Source: Streptomyces sp. NBC_00102
GTDB lineage: Bacteria; Actinomycetota; Actinomycetes; Streptomycetales; Streptomycetaceae
Assembly (NCBI RefSeq): GCF_026343115.1
Contig: NZ_JAPEMC010000001.1
Location: 3,100,001-3,164,000 of the forward strand
Direction of reading: 5' to 3'
Length of the DNA stretch: 64,000 nucleotides
The notes below the pieces were generated by a model. The model did not search any database. It had not been told where the DNA came from and worked only from the letters and a program-made list of their open reading frames with translations. The translations under genes and the position numbers were made by a program. Below, piece by piece: positions 53,006 to 60,979 of this stretch; within the stretch, counting starts at the first letter, position 1; each line of letters begins with the position of its first letter.

Positions 53006-53438
53006 GACCCGAAGTCACCCCCTCTGCCCCCGCGACGGTGTTGTTCACTCCCCCACTGTGGCACCGCCCTCGGACATCGCAATGTCAGTGGGCCAAGTGC
53101 CGGAATCCTTGCGCCGCACCCTAGTTGGGGGTTTCTCGGGCGTCATCCGGATGGCTCAGCCGTCACCCGATGGAATGGCTTTGGGCAAAGCTGCTGACTA
53201 ATCGCCGGGGATGGGCAAGCCGCTCTCCCCGCGCACGCAGCGCACACGCGGGGGCGTGCTCCGGCGCACGAAGGCGCAACCCGAAGCGCGTCCGGAGCTG
53301 TCCCGAGCGCATCCGGAGCTGTCCCGAAGCGCGTCCGGAGCTGTCCCGAGCGCGTCCGGAGGTGTCCCGAGCGCCTCCCGTGCCGTCACGCACACCTCTC
53401 GTCGCACCCGGTGGCGGCGCGCCGCCTGCGGACATGCC
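53006..53438. other. Intergenic region between purD and the M48-like gene
   Basis: About 430 bases without a supported gene. It holds a 21-base tandem repeat (separate entry). The part at 53075-53200 is lower in G+C and probably contains the promoter of the M48-like gene. Confidence 0.5.
53281..53385. repeat. 21-base tandem repeat, four to five copies
   Basis: The unit TCCGGAGCTGTCCCGA plus five to six bases recurs at 53291, 53312, 53334 and 53355, with 21- or 22-base spacing and a few changes. TCCGGA is itself palindromic. There is no spacer diversity as in CRISPR arrays. Confidence 0.9.
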
Positions 53439-53439
53439 G

Positions 53440-53469
53440 GTGGCGGCCGAGGTGTCACTCGGCCGCCAC
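53440..53469 (-). terminator. Terminator of purD
   Basis: GTGGCGGCCGA pairs with TCGGCCGCCAC around an 8-base loop, 38 bases beyond the purD stop. Confidence 0.8.
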
Positions 53470-53506
53470 GGGGTCGGACGGTCGGGCCGGGGGAGGGACG
53501 GGGCGA

Positions 53507-54766
53507 TCAGGCCCCGGCGTCCTGCGCGGCCTTCAGCGCGATGTCCGTACGGTGCTGGGAACCGTCGAGCCGGATGCGGCCGAGGGCCGCGTAGGCGCGC
53601 TCGCGGGCCTTGCCGAGGTCCGGGCCGGTAGCGGTCACCGAGAGAACCCGGCCGCCCGCGCTCAGCACCGTACGGCCGTCGGCCTTCGTCCCGGCGTGCA
53701 GGACGTACGCGTGCGGGGCATCCTGGTCCGCCACGTCGGCCAAACCCTCGATCGGGTCGCCGGTGCGGGGGGTGTCCGGGTAGTTGTACGAGGCGATGAC
53801 CACCGTGACGGCCGCGTCCTCGCGCCAGTTCAGCGGCGGTACCTCGTCCAGCGTGCCGTTCGCCGAGGCGAGCAGCAGACCGGCGAGCGGGGTCTTCAGA
53901 CGGGCCAGGACCACCTGGGTCTCGGGGTCGCCGAAGCGGGCGTTGAACTCGATGACGCGCACGCCGCGCGAGGTCAGCGCGAGGCCCGCGTAGAGGAGGC
54001 CGGAGAACGGCGTACCGCGTCGGCGCAGCTCGTCGACGGTGGGCTGGAGAACCGTCTCCAGGACCTCGTCGACCAGCTTCGGGTCCGCCCACGGCAGCGG
54101 GGAGTAGGCACCCATGCCGCCGGTGTTCGGGCCCTCGTCGCCGTCGAGGGCGCGCTTGAAGTCCTGGGCGGGCTGCAACGGCACCACGGTGGTGCCGTCG
54201 GTGATCGCGAAAAGGCTCACCTCGGGGCCGTCGAGGAACTCCTCGATGACCACCCGGTCGCAGGCGAGCGCGTGGTCACGGGCCGCCTGGAGGTCGTCGG
54301 TCACGACGACGCCCTTGCCTGCGGCGAGCCCGTCGTCCTTGACGACGTACGGGGCACCGAAGGCGTCGAGCGCGTGGTCGATCTCGTCGGCGGTGGTGCA
54401 GACGTAGCTCCGGGCGGTCGGGACACCGGCCCCGGCCATGACGTCCTTGGCGAACGCCTTGGAGCCTTCGAGCCGCGCCGCCTCACCGGACGGGCCGAAG
54501 CAGGGGATGCCGGCCGCGCGCACGGCGTCGGCGACCCCGGCGACAAGCGGCGCCTCCGGGCCGACGACCACCAGCCCGGCACCCAGTTCGGTGGCGAGGC
54601 GCGCGACGGCATCACCGTCGAGCGCGTCCACCGGGCGCAGTTCGGCCACCTCCGCGATACCGGCGTTGCCGGGAGCGCAGTACAGAGCGGTGACCTCGGG
54701 GTCGAGGGAAAGAGAGCGGCACAGGGCGTGTTCGCGGGCGCCGCCGCCGATGACGAGGACCTTCAC
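53507..54766 (-). CDS. purD: Phosphoribosylamine-glycine ligase (GAR synthetase)
   Basis: The 419-residue PurD joins phosphoribosylamine and glycine, the second purine step. ATP-grasp motifs are visible: [14 protein letters not shown] at the start, [29 protein letters not shown] and [12 protein letters not shown]. The ATG at 54766 is fixed by the family N-terminus. It lies 132 bases downstream of dnaX on the same strand, perhaps as part of its transcript. Confidence 0.97.
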   Translation of the reverse strand: MKVLVIGGGAREHALCRSLSLDPEVTALYCAPGNAGIAEVAELRPVDALDGDAVARLATELGAGLVVVGPEAPLVAGVADAVRAAGIPCFGPSGEAARLEGSKAFAKDVMAGAGVPTARSYVCTTADEIDHALDAFGAPYVVKDDGLAAGKGVVVTDDLQAARDHALACDRVVIEEFLDGPEVSLFAITDGTTVVPLQPAQDFKRALDGDEGPNTGGMGAYSPLPWADPKLVDEVLETVLQPTVDELRRRGTPFSGLLYAGLALTSRGVRVIEFNARFGDPETQVVLARLKTPLAGLLLASANGTLDEVPPLNWREDAAVTVVIASYNYPDTPRTGDPIEGLADVADQDAPHAYVLHAGTKADGRTVLSAGGRVLSVTATGPDLGKARERAYAALGRIRLDGSQHRTDIALKAAQDAGA

Positions 54767-54898
54767 GGGATGCAGCCTAACCGCCGGGGGCGCGGGGCCT
54801 CGACGGCCGCCGGTCCGTGGACGGGAGCCTCCGGCGGCCGGGGGCGCGCGGCGGGCGGGCCAGGGACTGTCTCCCGGAGAGCGGGACGCCCGGCCCCG

Positions 54899-57181
54899 CT
54901 ACTCGTTGGTGAACTCCTCCACGACCGTGGCACCGAGCTCGCGGACGATCAACTCGTGCCCGGAGAGCGCCGAGTCGACGAGGTCCGGGTCGTCGGCCTC
55001 CGGGGTGTCGTCCTCAGGCGCGACCGTGTGCACCGGCTCGGGCGCGGACCGCTCGTACGCCGCCGGCGCCGGCCCGGAACCGCCCGATCCCTGCCCGCCC
55101 CCCTGGGACTGCTGGGGCTGCTGCGCCTGCGGAGGCTGGTAGGGCTGCTGCGGTGCGGCCGCGGGCGCGGGACGCTGTTCGTACGACTGCTGGGGTGCGG
55201 CCTGGTACGCCGGGGCCTGGTACGCGGGGGCGCTGCCACCGGGACGGCCACCGCCGCCCTGCACCGGCTGGCCACCGCCGCCGGAGGGATCGACGATGGC
55301 TTCTACGCGCCACTGGGCGTTGAACCGCTCGGCCAGCGCCTGCCGCAGCACCTCTTCGCTGCCGCTGCTCGCGAAGTTGTCACGGGCTCCCGCGTTGGCG
55401 AAACCGATCTGGAGCGTGGTGCCGTCGAACCCGGTGACCTGGGCGTTCTGGCTGAGCAGGATCCAGGTGAAGCGGCGGCGGTTCTTCACCGCCTCCAGGA
55501 TGTCCGGCCAGATGCTCCGCACCTGTCCGGCACCCTGCGCCATGTCCTGCCCCCCGGCCGGAGCGGCGGGCACCGGCGCACCGGTGGACGGCGCGGGCGC
55601 CGGGGTGACCGGGCGGGGCGCGACGGCACCCGGGGTCGAGGCGGTCGGCCAGCCGCCGGGGCGGCGCGCCGGCTCCCCGCCACCGGCGGCCGCCGGGGTG
55701 GGCCAGGCGCCGGGCCGCTGCGCCACGGACGGCTGCGGCGCCGCGGGGGCCGGGGGCTGCTGCGCGTACTCGGCGGCCGGCGCCGGTGCGGGTGCCTGCG
55801 CGGGTGCCTGCGGCGCGGGGGCTTCGTACGGGGCGGCAGCGGGCGCGGCCGGCATGGCCGGGTGCGCCTCGGGCCCGGGCACGTACCCCATCGCGGGCGG
55901 GGCGGCCTGCATCGGGGGTGCCTGCATCGGGGCGGCCTGCATCGGGGGTGCCTGCATCGGCGCGGGGGCCGTTCCCAGGCCCGTTCCGGCTCCCAGGCCC
56001 GCTCCCGCCGCCGCCGCGAAGGCGCCGCCGCGCTCCAGGCGGTCGAGGCGCGCCTGGAACGAACGCTCGTCGTCGAAGGCGGCGGGCAGCAGCACCCGGG
56101 CGCAGATCAGCTCCACCTGGAGGCGCGGCGAGGTCGCGCCGCGCATCTCCGTCAGCCCCTGGTTGACGAGGTCGGCGGCACGGCTCAGCTCGGCGGCTCC
56201 GAAGACGGACGCCTGGTCCGACATCCGCTGCACCACGTCGGCGGGGGCGTCGATGAGCCCCTTCTCCCCGGCGTCCGGTACCGCCGCCAGGATCACCAGG
56301 TCACGCAGGCGCTCCAGCAGGTCGGCGACGAACCGGCGCGGGTCGTTGCCGCCCTCGATCACCCGGTCCACGACCTCGAAGGCCGCGGCACCGTCGCCGG
56401 CCGCGAAGGCGTCCACCATCGAGTCGAGCAGCGACCCGTCCGTGTAACCGAGCAGCGAGGTGGCCATGGCGTACGTCACGCCGTCGTCGCCCGCACCGGC
56501 CAGCAGCTGGTCCATCACGGACATCGAGTCACGGACGGACCCGGCCCCGGCCCGTACGACGAGCGGCAGCACCCCGTCCTCGACCGCGCTGTTCTCCTTG
56601 CCGCAGACCTCCGCGAGGTACGACCGCAGGGTGCCGGGCGGGACGAGCCGGAAGGGGTAGTGGTGCGTACGCGACCGGATGGTGCCGATGACCTTCTCGG
56701 GCTCGGTCGTCGCGAAGATGAACTTGAGGTGCTCCGGCGGCTCCTCGACCACCTTCAGCAGGGCGTTGAACCCTGCCGGGGTGACCATGTGCGCCTCGTC
56801 GATGATGTAGATCTTGTAGCGGCTGGAGGCCGGGCCGAAGAACGCCTTCTCGCGCAGGTCACGGGCGTCGTCCACACCACCGTGCGAAGCCGCGTCGATC
56901 TCGATGACGTCGATGGAACCCGGGCCGTTGCGTGCCAGGTCCTGGCAGGACTGGCACGTCCCGCACGGCGTCGGCGTCGGCCCCTGCTCGCAGTTCAGGC
57001 AGCGGGCGAGGATGCGCGCGCTGGTCGTCTTTCCACAACCACGCGGCCCGCTGAACAGGTACGCGTGATTGACCCGGTTGTTCCGCAGGGCCTGCTGGAG
57101 CGGGTCAGTGACATGCTCCTGACCGATGACCTCGGCGAACGACTCGGGGCGGTAGCGGCGGTACAGCGCAAGGGACGACAC
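54899..57181 (-). CDS. dnaX: DNA polymerase III subunits gamma/tau
   Basis: The 760-residue clamp-loader subunit has Walker A GPRGCGKT at 45-52, zinc-binding Cys residues at 64, 73, 76 and 79, DEAH in IIDEAHM and the sensor-2 region GSVRDSMSVMDQL. A long Pro/Ala/Gln-rich linker (about 400-600) includes MQAPP/MQAAP repeats. The C-terminal tau-like domain follows. A second, low-complexity stretch lies before the acidic C-terminus. No obvious slippery heptamer for a shorter gamma form was found. The GTG start fits VSSLALYRRYRPESF, the usual N-terminus. Confidence 0.95.
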   Translation of the reverse strand: MSSLALYRRYRPESFAEVIGQEHVTDPLQQALRNNRVNHAYLFSGPRGCGKTTSARILARCLNCEQGPTPTPCGTCQSCQDLARNGPGSIDVIEIDAASHGGVDDARDLREKAFFGPASSRYKIYIIDEAHMVTPAGFNALLKVVEEPPEHLKFIFATTEPEKVIGTIRSRTHHYPFRLVPPGTLRSYLAEVCGKENSAVEDGVLPLVVRAGAGSVRDSMSVMDQLLAGAGDDGVTYAMATSLLGYTDGSLLDSMVDAFAAGDGAAAFEVVDRVIEGGNDPRRFVADLLERLRDLVILAAVPDAGEKGLIDAPADVVQRMSDQASVFGAAELSRAADLVNQGLTEMRGATSPRLQVELICARVLLPAAFDDERSFQARLDRLERGGAFAAAAGAGLGAGTGLGTAPAPMQAPPMQAAPMQAPPMQAAPPAMGYVPGPEAHPAMPAAPAAAPYEAPAPQAPAQAPAPAPAAEYAQQPPAPAAPQPSVAQRPGAWPTPAAAGGGEPARRPGGWPTASTPGAVAPRPVTPAPAPSTGAPVPAAPAGGQDMAQGAGQVRSIWPDILEAVKNRRRFTWILLSQNAQVTGFDGTTLQIGFANAGARDNFASSGSEEVLRQALAERFNAQWRVEAIVDPSGGGGQPVQGGGGRPGGSAPAYQAPAYQAAPQQSYEQRPAPAAAPQQPYQPPQAQQPQQSQGGGQGSGGSGPAPAAYERSAPEPVHTVAPEDDTPEADDPDLVDSALSGHELIVRELGATVVEEFTNE

Positions 57182-57200
57182 AGTTACGAGGTTATCGGGA
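57182..57200 (-). promoter_or_regulatory. Candidate leaderless promoter of dnaX
   Basis: On the minus strand TAACCT ends 7 bases before the GTG of dnaX, and no ribosome binding site is seen. No clear -35 box accompanies it. Confidence 0.4.
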
Positions 57201-57384
57201 CGGGCCGACAACCGGCTCCGCATCGGGCCCCCGCGACCGGGGACCCTGGTCACACCGAGACGCGGGCCGGGCGACGAGATGTAGATCACACTCTCGACGG
57301 GGGCGGGCGGGCTTCCCGTTCACCATCGGGACCGAGCGCCAGGGAGACCCCACCCGACGCGAGCCCCCGCAAGGCCCCGGAAAA

Positions 57385-57480
57385 CACAAGGGCCCCCCAC
57401 GCACCCGCCAGAGCCAACCTACCCTTGCTGCCTTCCGGCCCTGGGGGAGTTCAGTCAGATAGCGCCACGTGAGGGGCTGA
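57385..57480 (-). ncRNA. ffs: Small signal recognition particle RNA (4.5S RNA)
   Basis: The minus strand contains the universally conserved SRP domain IV core: CAGGGCCGGAAGGCAGCAAGG, here read in two parts (CCAGGGCCGGAAGG and GCAGCAAGGGTAG) within a long hairpin. The outer arms (CCCCTCACGTGG with GTGCGTGGGG) close the helix. It binds Ffh for co-translational targeting. The gene is about 200 bases upstream of dnaX, a common actinobacterial arrangement. Ends are approximate. Confidence 0.95.
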
Positions 57481-57584
57481 CGCCCACCTTAGCCGATTCC
57501 CACCCCTCCAGGTCCACCCGCCCGGCCCCGAGGCCCCCGGATCCACCCACGCGACCTCGCCCCGACGATCTCCCGGGGAACGTG

Positions 57585-57615
57585 TTCGCGAGCACCCCTC
57601 AACGTCTTGTATTGT
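57585..57615 (+). promoter_or_regulatory. Candidate promoter of tRNA-Ser
   Basis: TTCGCG (57585-57590) and TATTGT (57610-57615), with a 19-base spacer, end 7 bases before the tRNA, so transcription would begin almost at the mature 5' end. Confidence 0.4.
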
Positions 57616-57622
57616 TTGCGGC

Positions 57623-57710
57623 GGAGGATTCGCCTAGTGGCCTAGGGCGCACGCTTGGAAAGCGTGTTGGGGGCAACCCCTCACGAGTTCGAATCTCGTA
57701 TCCTCCGCCA
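57623..57710 (+). tRNA. tRNA-Ser (GGA)
   Basis: Complete class II tRNA with anticodon GGA in the loop TTGGAAA, a long variable arm (TTGGGGGCAACCCCTC) and acceptor GGAGGAT/ATCCTCC. CCA is encoded. Its 3' half, from the anticodon loop on, together with the following terminator, is repeated at 60626; this marks it as an integration site. Confidence 0.95.
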
Positions 57711-57780
57711 TTGCTCTCACCGGGCAATACGTCGAAGGGCCCCGCAGCTTGCTGCGGGGCCCTTCGACGTTGCTGGTCTC
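57655..57780 (+). repeat. Left attachment-site copy (attL) in tRNA-Ser
   Basis: About 125 bases, from the anticodon loop to just after the terminator, recur at 60626-60750 with about six changes. The copy here completes a functional tRNA, as expected for the sequence brought in by an integrating element. Confidence 0.8.
57731..57769 (+). terminator. Terminator of tRNA-Ser
   Basis: GTCGAAGGGCCCCGCAGC pairs perfectly with its complement across a 3-base TTG loop (18 pairs). Confidence 0.93.
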
Positions 57781-57796
57781 AGTTCTGGTCTCATTT
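57772..57796. repeat. 24-base repeat near the left att copy
   Basis: The sequence with two GGTCTCA units (GGTCTCAGTTCTGGTCTCA in its core) recurs with two or three changes at 60508-60531. It may be the remains of the end of an integrase gene or of an arm-type site. Confidence 0.7.
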
Positions 57797-58014
57797 ATTT
57801 CCGACATAAGAGACATTCCATTCCGCCGACTTGCCGTCGACGGGTCGAGTCACAGGACATCGCCTTCACTCAGAAGCGGGTTTCTGCCGACTCAGGACGC
57901 AGGCGTCCCCCGCGATCCGCCATTCTGGGCCTGTGCAGGACCGATTCCGGTCGGAGACCACCGGCACTCGTCTTTGTGAGATGTCCCCATCGGCAAGCCC
58001 AGCGGATCAACTCT

Positions 58015-58732
58015 GGCCACGTGGCTGAGCGATCTGGAAGTCGACCGGCTTGAGCGGGTCCTGGCAGCTCGCCCGGATGCCGGGTCCCCGCCGGAACCAC
58101 GATCGTTCGGCGAACTCGCGGACCGCCTTCAGCGCCCGGCGTCGGTGGCCACCGGTGCTGCCCGGACTCGCGCTGCCACACCTGCAGGTAGCCGAGGCAC
58201 TGGCGGCATCGGGACCCGTTTCATGTGCCGCGCGCTCCGGGCCGCCGACTACGCCCCCGTCGCCGAGAGGGCCGACGGAACCGTACGCGTCGAGAAGCCC
58301 CCGGCGCCGACGTGCCACCGCCCCGGTCCCGGTCCCCCCTCCCAGGCCAGCGGCAGCGGTCCGTGCCGACGGTAACTCAGATGACTCCGGTGACCGTCGA
58401 CCTGAGCACGCTGGCCGCCAGGCTGCGGGCCGCCCCGCCGACACTCCCGGCTCCCGACCCGTTCGGCACCGGGGTCCCCTACGGCACGGACACCGAGGAG
58501 ATCGTCGCCGCGTACGCGAAGAACCTGGCGTACAGCGATGTCCGCCAGCTCGCCCATGCCGTCGACGTCGGCACAGCCATCACGGTCGAGTACGTCGCCG
58601 CCGGGCAACCGGACCGTACGTATCCTTAGCGAGCTCGTGCTCGACCCGCCCTACTTGTACGCCTGGTGCCACCTGCGCGACGACGAACGGGTCTTCACCC
58701 TCTCCCGCATCCACGGCATCATGCCCGGGTAG
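58015..58732 (+). pseudogene. Fragmented helicase-associated (WYL-like C-terminus) protein
   Basis: Pieces of one protein family lie in three frames: LSDLEVDRLERVLAARPDAG and GELADRLQRPASV near 58030-58145; LPGLALPHLQVAEALAA in the second frame to 58210; ALRAADYAPVAERADGTVRVEK near 58230-58300; then DTEEIVAAYAKNLAYSDVRQLAHAVD to 58620 and, after another shift, LVLDPPYLYAWCHLRDDERV to the stop at 58732. Intact members are about 800 residues with an N-terminal helicase-associated region and a WYL-like C-terminal domain. At least three frameshifts and a large internal deletion make this a pseudogene. Family assignment is from memory. Confidence 0.75.
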
Positions 58733-58826
58733 CCGGGATCCGCGTCGTGGCTCGGTGTTCGGCCGGTCACTGCGGCCATGCCCCGACACCACGCACTGCG
58801 ACGAGCCGCCATTACGATCGCCGACC

Positions 58827-59732
58827 ATGGACTGGGTCGAGCGCACCGCGCAGTTGAGGCAGTGGACCAGGAGCGGGGCGCGTGCTCCGCACAAGCCGTT
58901 GCTGTTCCTGTACGCGCTCAGCCGGTTCCAGCAGGACGCCGACGACGAGCTGCGGTACAGCACGGTGGAGCAGGACCTGCGGCGACTGCTCGCCGAGTAC
59001 GGTCCTGGGAACCGGACGACGCCCGCCTATCCCTTCCATCATCTGGTGAGTGACGGCGTGTGGGAGGTGCGAACCGAGCGCGGTCCGGGCAGCCCCGGGA
59101 CCGGGGTCAGGGAGTTGCGCGCAACCGGCGCCACTGGGCGGCTGACGCCGGAGCTACGGGCGGCACTAAGGCGGGAGCCGTCCCTGCTCGGCCGGATGAC
59201 ACGGGTGCTGCTCGATCTGAACTTCCCGCCCTCCCTCCACAGCGAGCTGTGCGAAGCCGTCGGCCTGGAACTGGAGGAGGCCGAGACCGGACTGGTCTCG
59301 GCCAAGCGCAGGCAGCGGGACCGGCGCATGCGGGAGATGGTCCTGACGGCGTACGAGTACCAGTGCGCCTTCTGCGGGTACGACGGCAGGATCGGCACGG
59401 TGCCGGTCGGGCTTGAGGCCGCCCATGTCCGCTGGTGGGCGTTCGACGGACCGGACGACCTCGAAAACGGGCTGTGCCTGTGCTCGCTGCACCACAAGCT
59501 GTTCGACAAAGGCGTACTCGGTCTCGGCGAGGGCCGTGGCGAGGGCCACCGCATCCTGGTCTCACAGAGCTTCGTCGGCCGCAGCACCGCCGCCCGCGAG
59601 CACGTCATCACGCTCGCCGGCCGTCCGGTCATCGGCCCCCAGTCGGGCCTCCGCCCCATCGCCGCCGCCCATCGTTCCTGGCACACCAGCCAGGTCTTCC
59701 AAGGCAGCCCACGTCCCGCCATGACCGCCTGA
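58827..59732 (+). CDS. HNH endonuclease, phosphorothioate-dependent (SBD-HNH) type
   Basis: The 301-residue protein has an N-terminal domain (about 1-160; RAPHKPLLFLYALSRFQ, then YPFHHLVSDGVWEV) resembling the sulfur-binding domain of enzymes that recognise phosphorothioate-modified DNA. The C-terminal HNH nuclease (about 175-235) has Cys pairs CAFC and CLCS, AAHVRWW with the catalytic His near 201 and LHHKLFD near 222. SprMcrA of S. pristinaespiralis has this two-domain plan and cuts phosphorothioated DNA. All nuclease residues seem present. TACGAT ends 8 bases before the ATG, and no ribosome binding site is visible. Confidence 0.82.
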   Translation: MDWVERTAQLRQWTRSGARAPHKPLLFLYALSRFQQDADDELRYSTVEQDLRRLLAEYGPGNRTTPAYPFHHLVSDGVWEVRTERGPGSPGTGVRELRATGATGRLTPELRAALRREPSLLGRMTRVLLDLNFPPSLHSELCEAVGLELEEAETGLVSAKRRQRDRRMREMVLTAYEYQCAFCGYDGRIGTVPVGLEAAHVRWWAFDGPDDLENGLCLCSLHHKLFDKGVLGLGEGRGEGHRILVSQSFVGRSTAAREHVITLAGRPVIGPQSGLRPIAAAHRSWHTSQVFQGSPRPAMTA

Positions 59733-59779
59733 ACGCCGACCTGGTGGTCACGCGAACGCACTGGTACGGGGTGTGATAC

Positions 59780-59797
59780 CAAGAGTATGGTCTCTTG
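59780..59797 (+). promoter_or_regulatory. Probable operator of the PIN toxin-antitoxin pair
   Basis: CAAGAG-TATGGT-CTCTTG is a perfect inverted repeat with a 6-base centre, ending directly before the ATG at 59799. Ribbon-helix-helix antitoxins usually repress their own operon from such sites. Confidence 0.65.
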
Positions 59798-59798
59798 T

Positions 59799-60077
59799 AT
59801 GGCCACGAAGAAGGTAACTGTGACGATTCCCGAGGATCTCCTGGACGAGATCCGCGCGGAGGCGGCAGAACGGGGAATGTCGGCGTACGTCGCCGAGGCG
59901 CTGCGCTTCAAGCGCGACCGGGACCGGCTGCGGGAACTGTCCGACTGGCTGCAGGAGGAACACGGCCCCCTCACTGAGGAGGAGCGCACAGCAGCGTTCG
60001 AGGAACTGGAGGACCTCGACGCCGAACACGAGCGCCGCCGCGCCGCTGGAAAGCACAACGCCGGAGAGGCCGCGTGA
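59799..60077 (+). CDS. Ribbon-helix-helix antitoxin (VapB-like)
   Basis: The 92-residue protein begins MATKKVTVTIPEDLLDEIR, the DNA-binding strand and first helix of the ribbon-helix-helix fold, followed by AERGMSAYVAEALR. The C-terminal half is acidic and helical (EEERTAAFEELEDLDAEHE) and should bind the toxin. The ATG at 59787 would add four residues but lies inside the operator palindrome. The stop overlaps the toxin GTG (GTGA). Confidence 0.85.
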   Translation: MATKKVTVTIPEDLLDEIRAEAAERGMSAYVAEALRFKRDRDRLRELSDWLQEEHGPLTEEERTAAFEELEDLDAEHERRRAAGKHNAGEAA

Positions 60078-60499
60078 AGAAGCGTGCCGCTGAGCACAAG
60101 CAGCGGCCATTGCGCGTCTTCGTGCTCGACTGCGAAGCCCTGTCCCTGGCTGTGCGCGGCGACCGGAAGATGATCGCCTGGCTCGACCTCGCGGCCCGGG
60201 GTGAAGCCGAGGTGGTGACGTCTCCACTGACGCTGGTCGAGGCGTACGACGGCAGAACCACCGAGCAGCGCTGGGACTGGGTGCTCTCCCGGCTCAAGGT
60301 CGCCGACATCGGAAAGGACGAGGCCCGCCAGGCTCGCCGACTCCTGGCCGACGCCAAGCTGCACGGCCACAAGTACGCGATCGACGCGGTGCTCGCCGTC
60401 ATCGCGCGACAGCAGAAGGGTCAGGTCACCGTCTTCACCTCGGACGTGGACGACCTGGAGAAGCTGGTCCCGGAGTCGATCATCGTCAAAAAGGTTTGA
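60074..60499 (+). CDS. PIN-domain toxin (VapC-like ribonuclease)
   Basis: The 141-residue protein is a complete PIN domain. The acidic residues of its active site lie in VFVLDCEALS (Asp), LTLVEAYD (Glu), YAIDAVLA (Asp) and FTSDVDDL (Asp). VapC toxins cleave tRNA or rRNA when the antitoxin is lost. Coupled to the antitoxin by a GTGA overlap. On the island such a pair may act as an addiction module. It is followed by the 24-base repeat also seen near the left att copy. Confidence 0.88.
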   Translation: MKKRAAEHKQRPLRVFVLDCEALSLAVRGDRKMIAWLDLAARGEAEVVTSPLTLVEAYDGRTTEQRWDWVLSRLKVADIGKDEARQARRLLADAKLHGHKYAIDAVLAVIARQQKGQVTVFTSDVDDLEKLVPESIIVKKV

Positions 60500-60625
60500 C
60501 CCGGCTCTCTGGTCTCAGTCTTGGTCTCATTCACCCTCGTCCAGCGCCGTCCATCACCCACCCGACGCCTCGATCCGCCGCAGGTCAGAACGCTCCTGAT
60601 CACTTCCAGACCCCCAGGCGAACAT
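60500..60625. other. Island right end without gene
   Basis: It includes the second copy of the 24-base repeat (60508-60531) and about 95 bases of unassigned sequence before the right att copy. On the minus strand a short frame containing NETKTETRE could be the last trace of an integrase C-terminus, but it is too short to claim. Confidence 0.35.
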
Positions 60626-60750
60626 TTGGAAAGCGTGTTGGGGGCACCCCCTCACGAGTTCGAATCTCGTATCCTCCGCCATTGCTCTCACCGGGCAATA
60701 CGTCGAAGGGCCCCGCAGCTTGCGGTGGGGCCCTTCGACGTTGGTGGTCT
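60626..60750 (+). repeat. Right attachment-site copy (partial tRNA-Ser plus terminator)
   Basis: The copy starts in the anticodon loop, so it lacks the 5' half and cannot be a tRNA. The terminator hairpin is retained with two mismatches in the stem. Differences from the left copy include one base of the variable arm. This is probably the original 3' end of the chromosomal gene, displaced by integration. Confidence 0.8.
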
Positions 60751-60979
60751 GCGCACTCGAATCCGTCACCCCCCGAAGTTGAAGCCGCCGGGATCCGGCG
60801 AGATCGGACTGCCGTCAGGCACCGAGCACCAGCGGTGCGTGACCGGAGGCGAGACCCTGCAGGAGAGTGCCCACGCCATGAGGGCCGAGAGCCGCCAGTG
60901 CTCTGACCGGGAAGGTTCGCCGGACGAGTGGTCACGGCGGTTGGATGTGCGGTGGTGTCCGTCCGATCGTCGGGTTGTG
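60751..60979. other. Intergenic region, no gene seen
   Basis: It lies between the right att copy and the transposase remnant. No protein family is recognised in any frame. Confidence 0.35.

Larger units (their letters stand above)
57655..60750. mobile_element. Putative integrated island between tRNA-Ser att copies
   Basis: The 3.1-kb tract is bounded by direct copies of the tRNA-Ser 3' half plus terminator. A 24-base sequence (TCTGGTCTCAGT-type) just inside the left copy recurs near the right end at 60508. Inside are a decayed helicase-associated gene, an HNH endonuclease and a PIN toxin-antitoxin pair. No integrase or excisionase remains, so it is either a remnant or depends on an integrase elsewhere. 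Integration by a tyrosine recombinase into the tRNA is inferred from the site, not from an enzyme. Confidence 0.75.

Noticed and set aside
53281..53385. CRISPR array
   Set aside because: The 21-base units are contiguous, without unique spacers, and no cas genes are nearby.
53411..57472. A long open frame (about 1350 codons) on the plus strand
   Set aside because: It is opposite purD and dnaX. Its product is repetitive Arg/Gly-rich and has no start signal.
60626..60710. A second tRNA-Ser gene
   Set aside because: Only the part from the anticodon loop onward is present. The 5' acceptor arm and D-arm are missing, so it cannot fold into a tRNA.
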